This document shows positions 1 through 6,568 of a DNA stretch of 8,671 bases, one piece after another; the first letter of the stretch is position 1, and every line of letters begins with the position of its first letter. A model generated the notes under the pieces. That model worked only from the letters and a program-made list of their open reading frames with translations, had not been told where the DNA came from and made no database searches. The position numbers were made by a program, and so were the translations under genes. This DNA is from Puniceicoccales bacterium (lineage in GTDB: Bacteria > Verrucomicrobiota > Verrucomicrobiia > Opitutales > JAIRLG01), in assembly GCA_031255915.1 (NCBI GenBank), contig JAIRRP010000057.1, positions 1 to 8,671 of the forward strand, read 5' to 3'.

Positions 1-522
1 AGTTCGCAACGGCAATACGTCCTGACGTCCCCATATACTTTGTAATAATTCAAAAATAGGGTCTGCTGCTTGTAAATATCCCACAAAACTCCGCTGATCG
101 GCTGGCAGGAAGGCATGAAACCCCACTGCCTCTGAGAAATCTACTTCATGACAATACTCTTCGATCGATGCGAGCGAAATTTTACCATTTAAGAATGATT
201 CTAGCAGCTCTAACAATGGAGATAACGCTGCCTCCCAAAATAATAACCGAGGTTTCGGCGAAAGTAGCCGCCAATTGACCCCTTGAAATTTTGGATCTAA
301 ATCTGACAAATCCGGAAAACGAGAGAGATAAATCCTAAAAGACTGCTCTTGTACTTTTAACGACCAAAGCGAAAATGAACCACTGGCTATAACTTGAGGA
401 AGGAATGTCAGCCATACTTCTTTACCGGCAACGGAAAATCCCAATACACGCCGATGACCATAAAATCTATTACGACGTTCTAATTGGATTCTTGAAATTT
501 CTTCAAATTCAAAATTATCCAT
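1..522 (-). CDS. SctQ/YscQ-like type III secretion C-ring protein, N-terminal part (cut by window edge)
   Basis: An open frame of 174 codons runs from an ATG at 522 to base 1 with no stop, so the 3' part lies outside the window. The translation begins MDNFEFEEISRIQLERR. It then alternates short beta-like stretches (VLGFSVAGKEVWLTFLP, SFRIYLSRFP) with the helical segment WEAALSPLLELLESFLNG and ends near ADPIFELLQSIWGRQD. This layout resembles the N-terminal domain of SctQ/YscQ/HrcQ proteins, which form the cytoplasmic sorting platform of type III secretion systems. The diagnostic C-terminal SPOA domains would lie off the window, so the call rests on overall pattern only. An in-frame TGA lies 18 bases upstream of the ATG, and no other methionine occurs in the fragment. 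The start codon therefore looks right, although the AAGGG before it sits too close to be a normal ribosome site. The gene follows the phosphofructokinase after 74 bp. Another SPOA-family protein is possible; FliM is unlikely because its usual N-terminal motif is absent. Confidence 0.5.
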   Translation of the reverse strand, partial: MDNFEFEEISRIQLERRNRFYGHRRVLGFSVAGKEVWLTFLPQVIASGSFSLWSLKVQEQSFRIYLSRFPDLSDLDPKFQGVNWRLLSPKPRLLFWEAALSPLLELLESFLNGKISLASIEEYCHEVDFSEAVGFHAFLPADQRSFVGYLQAADPIFELLQSIWGRQDVLPLRT

Positions 523-596
523 ACCCTTGCCCAATCAATTGGATCATGGGCATTGCCCAGAAATTCACAAGTGTAAAATACTCTAGGCAAAAGGAA

Positions 597-1790
597 TTAT
601 TTCTGTCCTATCTCCGCCAACATTTCATGAAAATCATCTCTGTGAATATCGTAAGGTTTTCCGCCACGGATACGTGAAAAATCGATGCAGGATAGTCCAT
701 TCCCGCGATCTTCATCATAACCTATAACACCAGAACATCGCTGACTTGCGGCATCCACAGCACAGGCAGCACTCTCGTGAATCATCCGCAGATCTTCCAC
801 ATTGGCCGCTGAAGATCTTGCAAAGTAACCACTCTTTTGAACCAATGCCTTCCCAGCATTCAGGCGCTTCGCTAAACAAGAGGCTAGCCACTGGCCTGAC
901 TGAATTTTATCCAAACGCACATGACCAAAGGCATCCCGCTCTACGATTTCTCCCCGCAATTCCATCTCCGCCACAATCGCATCCATCCCAGCTCCCTCGC
1001 TGATAAAAACGTTCACATTGCCCACTTGATCCATAATAGGTCGCAATCGCGCTATTTCCCGTTCAATGTCCAGCTCCATCTCCGGAATATAAACGGCGTG
1101 AATATCATGTTGCTCTCGACCTAAGCCAATATCCGGAAGAAACTCGCTTTTTGCAAGGCGATGGCGATATTCCAACGCGGTTGCTGCGGTTAACCAGCCA
1201 CAATGCCGCCCCATCACTTCATGAACTACGAGCATACGAGGATTAGCACCCATCTCCGAAACGATATGCTCAAAAAATATCGCTCCCGCCTCTGCAGCCG
1301 TTACGGCTCCCAAACTCTGGGCAATGGGATATACGTCATTGTCCACCGTCTTCGGCAAACCAATGACCGTTAAATGGTAATTATGCTGCTCCAGATAGCG
1401 CGCCAAATCCGCCGCCGCCGTATTCGTATCATCACCGCCAATGGTATGGAGTATCGTCACATTATCCCTAACAAGCTGCTCAGCCGCTACCTTTTGAGGG
1501 TCTTCCCCCTCCTTCACAAGGCCCTTTTTTACACAATCCTTAATATTCGTTAGCTTTACGCGGCTATTGCCCAAGGGGCTTCCTCCAAAATGGAGAAGCC
1601 GATGCGCGCATCGACGAACCTCAGGCGTAACGGTAAAACTCTCCCCTAATAGAAGTCCCTGGTACCCATATTTGTAGGCAATGATCTCCACTTGAGGAGA
1701 GATTTTCGTGTACTGCAAAATGAGCTCACCGACAGCTGCCGATAAACAAGGAGCTAAACCTCCTGACGTAAGGATTCCAACTTTTTCCAT
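597..1790 (-). CDS. pfp: Pyrophosphate-dependent 6-phosphofructokinase (PPi-PFK)
   Basis: This 397-residue cytoplasmic enzyme interconverts fructose 6-phosphate and fructose 1,6-bisphosphate with PPi/Pi in place of ATP/ADP. The PFK fold is clear: N-terminal GILTSGGLAP (residues 5-14), GGDDT at 118-122, the catalytic PKTVDND at 146-152, and MGRHCGW at 193-199. ATP-dependent bacterial enzymes usually have GGDGS at the second site. An aspartate there blocks the ATP alpha-phosphate site and, with the PKT lysine, is the accepted mark of PPi dependence. The length fits the short, about 400-residue PFP group and not the 550-residue plant or chlamydial type. The ATG at 1790 opens directly into the conserved N-terminal glycine-rich strand, so the start is secure, though no Shine-Dalgarno sequence precedes it. 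It lies 46 bp after the zinc-ribbon gene in the same direction and may share its transcript. The reaction is reversible and could serve glycolysis or gluconeogenesis. Confidence 0.93.
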   Translation of the reverse strand: MEKVGILTSGGLAPCLSAAVGELILQYTKISPQVEIIAYKYGYQGLLLGESFTVTPEVRRCAHRLLHFGGSPLGNSRVKLTNIKDCVKKGLVKEGEDPQKVAAEQLVRDNVTILHTIGGDDTNTAAADLARYLEQHNYHLTVIGLPKTVDNDVYPIAQSLGAVTAAEAGAIFFEHIVSEMGANPRMLVVHEVMGRHCGWLTAATALEYRHRLAKSEFLPDIGLGREQHDIHAVYIPEMELDIEREIARLRPIMDQVGNVNVFISEGAGMDAIVAEMELRGEIVERDAFGHVRLDKIQSGQWLASCLAKRLNAGKALVQKSGYFARSSAANVEDLRMIHESAACAVDAASQRCSGVIGYDEDRGNGLSCIDFSRIRGGKPYDIHRDDFHEMLAEIGQK

Positions 1791-1836
1791 AAAGCATAAA
1801 GGAGAGAGATTCTATAACTTACCTCTGGAGAGTAAA

Positions 1837-2070
1837 TTAAAAATGCAGAGGAACATTCCCTTCTCCACAATGAGGGCAAAGGGCTTCTCGTCGATTGCGC
1901 CGAGGTGACGGTGCTTCATAGATATGAGAACACTTGCGACATAAAAATGCAGATCGCTTCCGATACGAACGCAACCGCGCTGCATCTTTCCAATCGCAGT
2001 AATGCCAAAGCAGAAATACTCCAAAAACGCCAAAAAACAAAAGGATCGTAACGGATGTTTCTATACTCAT
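1837..2070 (-). CDS. Small membrane-anchored zinc-ribbon protein, function unknown
   Basis: This encodes 77 residues. Residues 5-23 (TSVTILLFFGVFGVFLLWH region) form one hydrophobic helix. A basic stretch at about 32-40 (RLRSYRKRS) follows, then a four-cysteine ribbon: CRKC at 44-47 and CPHC at 65-68, with the knuckle-like endings CSHIY and CPHCGE. This pattern suggests a single-pass inner-membrane protein with a cytoplasmic zinc ribbon. I do not recognise the family and assign no function. It is likely real because the ATG lies 12 bp after the lpxA stop, the order of hydrophobic helix, basic linker and paired CxxC is coherent, and the gene is co-directional with its neighbours. The other leftward frame across this stretch lacks such organisation. 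No good Shine-Dalgarno sequence is visible, so expression may rely on coupling with lpxA. Its place between lpxA and pfp does not by itself tell its role. Confidence 0.75.
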   Translation of the reverse strand: MSIETSVTILLFFGVFGVFLLWHYCDWKDAARLRSYRKRSAFLCRKCSHIYEAPSPRRNRREALCPHCGEGNVPLHF

Positions 2071-2082
2071 GCGCTTTTATCT

Positions 2083-2859
2083 TCAGCAAAAGCCACGTTC
2101 ACTCTGGGACGCAAACCTCAATACTTGATCGAAAACATCGCCATCGGCACACTTCTTCTCTGCCATAAGCTGTAAAGCTTTTTTTCGACTGTAATGTGAT
2201 CGATAAAGAAGTTTGTAAATATACTTCACATCCGAGATGGCCTGAGTCGTAAACTCTTGGCGTTCTAATAGCACCCGATTGAAAGTACGGACATGGGCCG
2301 GAGAACCATGCGCCAACATAAATGGAGGCAAATCCATCGTCACGGTCGACGCGGCAGCGGCCATGGCATAATTTCCAACTTTAACAAACTGGTGGATACC
2401 TGTATTCCAAGCTATATTCGTATAATTTCCTATGACACAATGTCCTCCAAAAGCTGCCAGACTACTGATGATATTATTATTTCCCACAACGCAATCATGC
2501 CCTATATGGGCATAGGCCAAAACGGTATTGTAATCGCCCACAAGCGTTTCGTCATCGGCTAACGTAGACACATGCACGGTCACATATTCTCGAAATACAT
2601 TGCCATTGCCAATGCGCAATCCCGGATTCCCTCCTTTATATTTGAGATCTTGTGTCAATCCACCTAGGAAAGCATAGGGATAAATGATATTCTCACAACC
2701 CAGGGTCGTCCGTCCGTCAACGGTGGCATGATGCCGTATTTCACATCTATCGCCCAGGTGAACATCTTTGCCAACATAAGCATAAGCGCCAATCACCACG
2801 TCTTCACCGAGCTCAGCTCCACTCTCAATAATCGCTGTGGAATGTACCGTCGTAGCCAC
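2083..2859 (-). CDS. lpxA: Acyl-ACP--UDP-N-acetylglucosamine O-acyltransferase LpxA
   Basis: LpxA is a cytoplasmic homotrimer that starts lipid A synthesis by moving a 3-hydroxyacyl chain from ACP to the 3-OH of UDP-GlcNAc. The 258 residues (E. coli has 262) show the left-handed beta-helix hexapeptide repeats from about residue 4 to 180, then a helical C-terminus. AHIGHDC at 117-123 carries His121, equivalent to catalytic His125 of E. coli. His140 (FGGH) and His156 (IHQF) match His144 and His160, and Arg200 is in place of Arg204. The hydrocarbon-ruler position, Gly173 in E. coli, aligns with Ala169, so acyl length preference may differ. The C-terminal helical part (RTFNRVLLERQEF) departs from the usual GLKRRGF pattern. 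The start is GTG (2857-2859), preceded by AAGGA three bases upstream and 15 bp after the lpxC/fabZ stop, so the two genes are surely cotranscribed. Confidence 0.95.
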   Translation of the reverse strand: MATTVHSTAIIESGAELGEDVVIGAYAYVGKDVHLGDRCEIRHHATVDGRTTLGCENIIYPYAFLGGLTQDLKYKGGNPGLRIGNGNVFREYVTVHVSTLADDETLVGDYNTVLAYAHIGHDCVVGNNNIISSLAAFGGHCVIGNYTNIAWNTGIHQFVKVGNYAMAAAASTVTMDLPPFMLAHGSPAHVRTFNRVLLERQEFTTQAISDVKYIYKLLYRSHYSRKKALQLMAEKKCADGDVFDQVLRFASQSERGFC

Positions 2860-2862
2860 TTG

Positions 2863-2867
2863 TCCTT
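2863..2867 (-). promoter_or_regulatory. Shine-Dalgarno-like AAGGA for lpxA
   Basis: On the minus strand AAGGA lies three bases before the GTG start of lpxA and inside the 15-bp gap after lpxC/fabZ. It supports the GTG choice, although the spacing is shorter than the usual 5-9 bases. Most other starts in this window lack any such site. Confidence 0.4.
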
Positions 2868-2874
2868 CTTTGAT

Positions 2875-4212
2875 TTAATGCGAGGAATTTGTCTCCACGA
2901 TGGAGAACATCAATTCAGCCGAGGAAACGACTTTCCCGTTAACCTTACATTGTCCTTCAGCCACACCGATTTTCCCTCCACGGTTTTTTAAAATCCTTGC
3001 GTAGATTTCCAGTTGATCCCCGGGAGCCACTGCTCGACGGAATTTCACCTTATCACAGCTCATGAAATAAGCCGATTTATTCTTACAATGGGCTTCCTTT
3101 ATCATTAAGATGCCGGCTGCTTGCGCCATAGCCTCGATCTGTAATACCCCTGGCATGACAGCTCTTCCGGGAAAATGCCCCTGAAAGTAAGGCTCATTGA
3201 TCGAAACGTTTTTAATGGCCCTCAGCGTATGTTGGTCCTGAAATTCTATCACGCGATCGATCATCAAAAAGGGATACCGGTGTGGCAGAAGATTGAGAAT
3301 CTTCTGGATATCCATCGAGGTCTCCGTCGACGTGAAAAGTGGCCCCGAAGGCTTATAAAGTGACTTATCTGGTCTAGAAGCAACTTCACAAAAATGCTCT
3401 TTTAATTTTTTAGTCAACTGAGCATTGATGGCGTGTCCTGGGCGCACGGCTATAATATGTGCCCGAAGAAGTTTTCCCAAGAGGGATAAATCTCCCACAA
3501 GATCGAGCATCTTATGACGCACCAATTCATCTGCAAATCGCAGTGGTTCACTGGCAAGGATGTTATTCCCTTTAATAACTAAAGCCGATTCTAAGCTGCC
3601 TCCTTGGAGCAAACCTAGCTTCATGAGAGGTCGGATATCTTCAAAAAAAACAAATGTCCGAGCCGGCGCGAGTTCAGAGATAAAGACCTCTGGAGTAATA
3701 TCGAGCGAAAGATGTTGTGTATGGAATTGCCGATCATCCGAAGAAGTGCAGGTAATTTTAAAGCCGTCATAAGGTAAAGCGATCAAGCTTCGAGAACCAG
3801 AAGTAACGGAAACAGGACTCGTAAGTGAGAAATAGTCCACCTCCGCTTCTTGTTCGATGATCTCGGATTCCAAAAGCGCTTGTGCGAACAACTTCGATGA
3901 CCCATCCAAAATAGGCACTTCCCCTGCACTGATCTCAATCCATAAATTGGAAATACAAAGTCCCACTATGGCGGCCAATAAGTGCTCTGTCGTACAGATT
4001 TTAACATCATTCTCTAGGATTGTCGTGCAACGCAGATACTCTCCTACGTTTTTGATTTGCGGATGAATTTCCGGATGACCTGGAATATCGGTGCGTCGGA
4101 ATACGATACCCGTATCCACAGGAGCTGGTTTTAAGCACACATCTACATCCACACCCGTATGCGCCCCACGTCCTTGAAAAAAAGTTTCTCTCCGTATCGT
4201 CCGTTGTTTCAT
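2875..4212 (-). CDS. lpxC/fabZ: Bifunctional UDP-3-O-acyl-N-acetylglucosamine deacetylase / 3-hydroxyacyl-ACP dehydratase (LpxC-FabZ fusion)
   Basis: One 445-residue chain joins two enzymes. Residues 1 to about 285 are LpxC, the zinc deacetylase that commits UDP-3-O-acyl-GlcNAc to lipid A. Glu76-His77 (TEHLLA), His233 and Asp237 (HKMLD) and His260 (PGHAIN) match the catalytic Glu78, the zinc ligands His79, His238 and Asp242, and the general-acid His265 of E. coli. GLLQGGS (200-206) is also typical. Residues from about 300 to 445 are FabZ, the dehydratase of fatty acid elongation. LPHRYPFLMIDR (309-320), His346 in GHFPGR and Glu360 in LQIEAMAQ are its catalytic hot-dog motifs. Both active sites look intact, so both activities are expected. 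Both domains draw on the 3-hydroxyacyl pool: FabZ consumes hydroxyacyl-ACP and LpxC acts on its GlcNAc ester. Such fusions are known from Bacteroidota and some PVC bacteria. The ATG at 4212 follows dnaA by 52 bp; the GAGG just before it is too close to be a good ribosome site. Confidence 0.96.
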   Translation of the reverse strand: MKQRTIRRETFFQGRGAHTGVDVDVCLKPAPVDTGIVFRRTDIPGHPEIHPQIKNVGEYLRCTTILENDVKICTTEHLLAAIVGLCISNLWIEISAGEVPILDGSSKLFAQALLESEIIEQEAEVDYFSLTSPVSVTSGSRSLIALPYDGFKITCTSSDDRQFHTQHLSLDITPEVFISELAPARTFVFFEDIRPLMKLGLLQGGSLESALVIKGNNILASEPLRFADELVRHKMLDLVGDLSLLGKLLRAHIIAVRPGHAINAQLTKKLKEHFCEVASRPDKSLYKPSGPLFTSTETSMDIQKILNLLPHRYPFLMIDRVIEFQDQHTLRAIKNVSINEPYFQGHFPGRAVMPGVLQIEAMAQAAGILMIKEAHCKNKSAYFMSCDKVKFRRAVAPGDQLEIYARILKNRGGKIGVAEGQCKVNGKVVSSAELMFSIVETNSSH

Positions 4213-4264
4213 GCCTCATCTATTGATGAACTTGCTCAGGATGGTCGCAAGTGCAAAGATATTC

Positions 4265-5710
4265 TCAAAAACCTTTTTGTAACGACTGCTTCAGGGATTC
4301 AATACTTTGCTTGATCGCAGGATCTTGCTCCATCATATTTTCAACCGCCTTGCAGGCATGAATCACTGTTCCATGATCACGTCCACCAAACATCTGCCCA
4401 ATTTCAACCAAAGATTGTGAAGTCACTAAGCGGCTGAGATACATCGCCACTTGCCGCGGAAAAGCAATACTCGCCGGTCGTTTCTTGCCCAACATATCGG
4501 ACAATTTGATGTTATAGTATTCCGCTACTTTTTTCTGAATGAGCTCAAGTGGTATCTGGATCTGCTTCTCCTCTTGAAAAATATCTCTCAAGAGACGACT
4601 CACGGTCGACACATCGACCGTTACTTTGGTCAATGATGCATAACTGGCGATACGCGTCAAAGCGCCTTCCAGACATCGAACGTTGGTGGAAACCCGTTGC
4701 GCCAAAAATTCCAAAACTTCTGGACCCAAATGAAGATTTATATCGCTGGATTTTCTTCCCAAAATCGCCATCCTCGTCTCCAAGTCTGGTACTTGAATAT
4801 CCGTCACTAAACCCCATTGAAATCGCGAAACTAAGCGATTTTCCAATTTAGAAATCTCCGACGCCGGTCGATCACTGCACAAAAATATCTGTTTTTGTGA
4901 TTCAAAAAGCTCGTTGAAGGTATGGAAGAATTCTTCCTGTATGCGTTCTTTCCCCGAAAGAAAATGAATGTCGTCGATCAGAAGAATATCGACGCGACGG
5001 TACTTTTGACGGAATCTCGTCAGGGCATTCGTCTGAATAGCTTGTATAAACTCATTGGTAAATTTCTCCGTCGAAGTATAGACAATCCTCGTCTGGGGCG
5101 TACGACAGAGGACATAATGGGCCACAGCATGCATCAAGTGCGTTTTCCCTAGACCCGTATCGCCATAGAGGAACAGAGGATTGTAAGCTTTAGCTGGCGC
5201 ATTGGCGATGGCGATGCAAGCGGCATGGGCCATTTCATTTCCAGCCCCAACGATAAAGTTCTTAAATGTATTTTTAGGGTTGAGAAGGTAAGAATCTCCC
5301 TCCGTATTGATGACACAATGCTCTTTCCCGGCTTCTGTGCTAAGCTCTTCATCTTCAAGAACCTCTGTTCCCAATGACATGGCCATCGCCTGATGGCCCT
5401 CCTTATGAGGCGGGTCTGCCACAGCTGGCGTTACGGCTGAGTCTTCCGAAGGTCGCGCTTGGAATTGAACCTCTACATTATGCCCTAAAGCCAGCTGAAA
5501 ACGCTTCGTGATGACATCTGCATAATTTTCCTTAATCCAAATGGCAGCAAAATCATTAGGTACCCCTAAGACGATAACATCTTCATCTACCAAATCACAG
5601 GTCAAAGACATGAACCAAGCCCGATAGACATCCTCGGGAAAAATGTTCCGAAAATCTGCCTGGATGACAGACCATAGAGGAATTAAAGACTGCTGTTCGC
5701 CCGCACTCAT
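4265..5710 (-). CDS. dnaA: Chromosomal replication initiator protein DnaA
   Basis: DnaA binds 9-mer boxes at oriC, forms an ATP-dependent filament, melts the origin and helps load the replicative helicase. This 481-residue protein has the full four-domain layout. Domain I (1 to about 85; LWSVIQADFRNIFPEDVYRAW) mediates oligomerisation and helicase contact. A variable, acidic linker follows (about 86-140). The AAA+ core from about 146 has Walker A GDTGLGKTH at 183-191, Walker B LLIDD at 243-247 and the arginine-finger segment RLVSRFQWG at 292-300. The C-terminal DNA-binding domain carries the signature GGRDHGTVIHACK at 442-454. The family usually has DHS or DHT where this has DHG. The ATG at 5710 gives a complete domain I. 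The gene heads the leftward array, and the 5711-6124 region before it has DnaA boxes, two of them within 45 bp of the start codon. Autorepression is therefore likely. Confidence 0.98.
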   Translation of the reverse strand: MSAGEQQSLIPLWSVIQADFRNIFPEDVYRAWFMSLTCDLVDEDVIVLGVPNDFAAIWIKENYADVITKRFQLALGHNVEVQFQARPSEDSAVTPAVADPPHKEGHQAMAMSLGTEVLEDEELSTEAGKEHCVINTEGDSYLLNPKNTFKNFIVGAGNEMAHAACIAIANAPAKAYNPLFLYGDTGLGKTHLMHAVAHYVLCRTPQTRIVYTSTEKFTNEFIQAIQTNALTRFRQKYRRVDILLIDDIHFLSGKERIQEEFFHTFNELFESQKQIFLCSDRPASEISKLENRLVSRFQWGLVTDIQVPDLETRMAILGRKSSDINLHLGPEVLEFLAQRVSTNVRCLEGALTRIASYASLTKVTVDVSTVSRLLRDIFQEEKQIQIPLELIQKKVAEYYNIKLSDMLGKKRPASIAFPRQVAMYLSRLVTSQSLVEIGQMFGGRDHGTVIHACKAVENMMEQDPAIKQSIESLKQSLQKGF

Positions 5711-5719
5711 GAAACCAAG

Positions 5720-5728
5720 TTATTCACA
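5720..5728 (+). promoter_or_regulatory. DnaA box, perfect consensus
   Basis: TTATTCACA matches TTATNCACA at every fixed position and ends 10 bases from the dnaA start codon, so DnaA bound here could block its own gene. Confidence 0.75.
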
Positions 5729-5742
5729 ATTCTCTGTGAAAC

Positions 5743-5751
5743 TTATTCACC
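5743..5751 (+). promoter_or_regulatory. DnaA box, one mismatch
   Basis: TTATTCACC differs from consensus only at the last base. It lies 23 bases from the perfect box at 5720, in the same orientation. Confidence 0.55.
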
Positions 5752-5853
5752 CACCCACGTCAATCCACTATTTATTTTTTCCGGATACCTATTGGCAACA
5801 TTTTAAATTTCAAAAAGCAGATTATTCCGCATGAAATCTGATGAAAATCGCTT

Positions 5854-5878
5854 CAGTGGTAGCTATTCTGTACCACTG
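5854..5878. repeat. Perfect 8-bp inverted repeat in the candidate origin
   Basis: CAGTGGTA at 5854-5861 is matched by TACCACTG at 5871-5878 around a 9-base loop. It could be a protein-binding dyad or a small cruciform between the two DnaA-box clusters. No T-run follows on either strand, so it does not look like a terminator. Confidence 0.6.
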
Positions 5879-5899
5879 GCCCTCATAAATCCAGGTATT

Positions 5900-5928
5900 A
5901 AAAAAACTCCTATGGCAGAAGTTTTTTT
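5900..5928. repeat. Perfect 9-bp A-tract/T-tract inverted repeat in the candidate origin
   Basis: AAAAAAACT at 5900-5908 pairs with AGTTTTTTT at 5920-5928 around an 11-base loop. The stem is almost entirely A:T, unlike the GC stem of a normal intrinsic terminator. It lies about 15 bp from the right-hand DnaA-box cluster. It could mark the DNA-unwinding region or a bent-DNA site, or act as a weak bidirectional terminator. Confidence 0.55.
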
Positions 5929-5942
5929 CATTCAAGCTGAAA

Positions 5943-5951
5943 ATATTCACA
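5943..5951 (+). promoter_or_regulatory. DnaA box, one mismatch
   Basis: ATATTCACA differs from TTATNCACA only at the first base and is the first member of the right-hand cluster. Confidence 0.5.
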
Positions 5952-5953
5952 AA

Positions 5954-5962
5954 TTGTTCACA
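5954..5962 (+). promoter_or_regulatory. DnaA box, one mismatch
   Basis: TTGTTCACA differs from consensus only at the third base. It lies 11 bases from the preceding box in the same orientation, one helical turn away. Confidence 0.5.
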
Positions 5963-5969
5963 TTTTTGA

Positions 5970-5978
5970 TGTGAATAA
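5970..5978 (-). promoter_or_regulatory. DnaA box, perfect consensus, reverse orientation
   Basis: TGTGAATAA on the plus strand reads TTATTCACA on the minus strand, a perfect consensus. It faces the two boxes at 5943 and 5954. Confidence 0.7.
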
Positions 5979-6124
5979 AAATAAATCACCATAGAGCCTA
6001 ATCGCAGAAACGAATCTACCGTGACCATCTTCTTTTCAAGCGACTTAAAAATATTTTCCTATTGCCATTCGACTGCAGTTCTTAGTAGGGAATAAATTCG
6101 AATAGATCATCGTTCACTCTCGTC

Positions 6125-6565
6125 ATGGATAGTCCTCTGCAGGAACTCTATCAGGCAATTATCCTCGAGCATAATCGCCATCCAAGGCATGCCTATGCGA
6201 TGGAAAATGCCACACATCAGGCAAAGGGTTATAATCCCAACTGCGGCGATGACCTTCAGGTATTTTTACGCATTCAGAATGATACGATTACTGACATCAG
6301 TTTCCAAGGAAAAGGCTGTGCCATTTCCACCGCTTCCGCTTCGCTCATGACCGAAAAATTATTGAAGCAAAAAATCGCCGATGCCCAGCAGTTCTCCTCC
6401 CATGTACAGACGGCACTGCGTGAAGAAGGAGGTCATGAATTTCTCAGAACCCAGGGAGATCTGGCCGCACTGGATGGTGTGAAAAAGTTCCCTATGCGCT
6501 TGAAGTGCGCCACACTTGCATGGCATGCCTTTGACGAAGCTATCGCCGGCCAAAGAGGGAATTAG
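6125..6565 (+). CDS. sufU: Iron-sulfur cluster assembly scaffold protein SufU
   Basis: SufU is a small zinc-binding cytoplasmic protein of the IscU fold that accepts sulfur from the cysteine desulfurase SufS. The 146 residues carry the three conserved cysteines and the aspartate: NCGDD with Cys40 and Asp42, GKGCAIS with Cys65, and RLKCATL with Cys128. Cys65 and Cys128 are 63 residues apart, which matches the SufU class. IscU has about 43 because it lacks the insert. The N-terminal LYQAIILEHNRHPRH is also characteristic. No sufS, sufB or sufD is in the window, so partners must be encoded elsewhere. The ATG at 6125 gives the expected N-terminus, but no Shine-Dalgarno sequence or clear promoter is visible before it. 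It is divergent from dnaA and lies 3 bp ahead of the next gene, with which it is probably cotranscribed. Confidence 0.93.
   Translation: MDSPLQELYQAIILEHNRHPRHAYAMENATHQAKGYNPNCGDDLQVFLRIQNDTITDISFQGKGCAISTASASLMTEKLLKQKIADAQQFSSHVQTALREEGGHEFLRTQGDLAALDGVKKFPMRLKCATLAWHAFDEAIAGQRGN
6554..6560 (+). promoter_or_regulatory. Ribosome-binding site of the Asp23/AmaP-like gene
   Basis: AGAGGGA lies inside the last codons of sufU, eight bases before the ATG at 6569. It is the best-spaced Shine-Dalgarno sequence in the window and supports translation of the downstream gene from a shared transcript. Confidence 0.55.
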
Positions 6566-6568
6566 TTT

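Larger units (their letters stand above)
5711..6124. other. Candidate origin of replication (oriC) / dnaA regulatory region
   Basis: This 414-bp gap separates divergent dnaA and sufU and has no convincing gene. It is AT-rich, especially at 5763-5850 and 5890-5995. It holds DnaA-box-like 9-mers at 5720-5728 and 5970-5978 (perfect TTATTCACA, on the plus and minus strands respectively) and at 5743-5751, 5943-5951 and 5954-5962 (one mismatch each). They form two clusters, about 30 bp and 36 bp long, roughly 190 bp apart. Two perfect inverted repeats lie between the clusters, at 5854-5878 and 5900-5928. Bipartite box clusters next to dnaA are typical of bacterial origins. I could not find a convincing -35/-10 pair for either flanking gene. 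Bases 5979-6124 show nothing further that I recognise. Boxes alone could also reflect only dnaA autoregulation. Confidence 0.65.

Noticed and set aside
547..559. Small hairpin TGGGC-ATT-GCCCA between pfp and the SctQ-like gene
   Set aside because: Only a 5-bp stem, with no T-run after it on the transcribed strand; too weak to call a terminator.
405..677. Plus-strand frame of 90 residues opposite the SctQ-like gene
   Set aside because: It is antisense to two better-supported minus-strand genes and shows no family pattern.
1812..2033. Alternative minus-strand frame over the zinc-ribbon gene
   Set aside because: It overlaps the frame with the coherent membrane helix and paired CxxC motifs and has no organisation of its own.
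5758..5763. TTGACG on the minus strand as a -35 box for dnaA
   Set aside because: At 16-18 bases downstream there is no -10-like hexamer (TTCACA-type sequence instead), so the promoter is not supported.
5822..6028. 68-residue minus-strand reading frame within the dnaA-sufU gap
   Set aside because: It spans DnaA boxes and inverted repeats, has no domain-like pattern and is best read as chance openness in AT-rich DNA.
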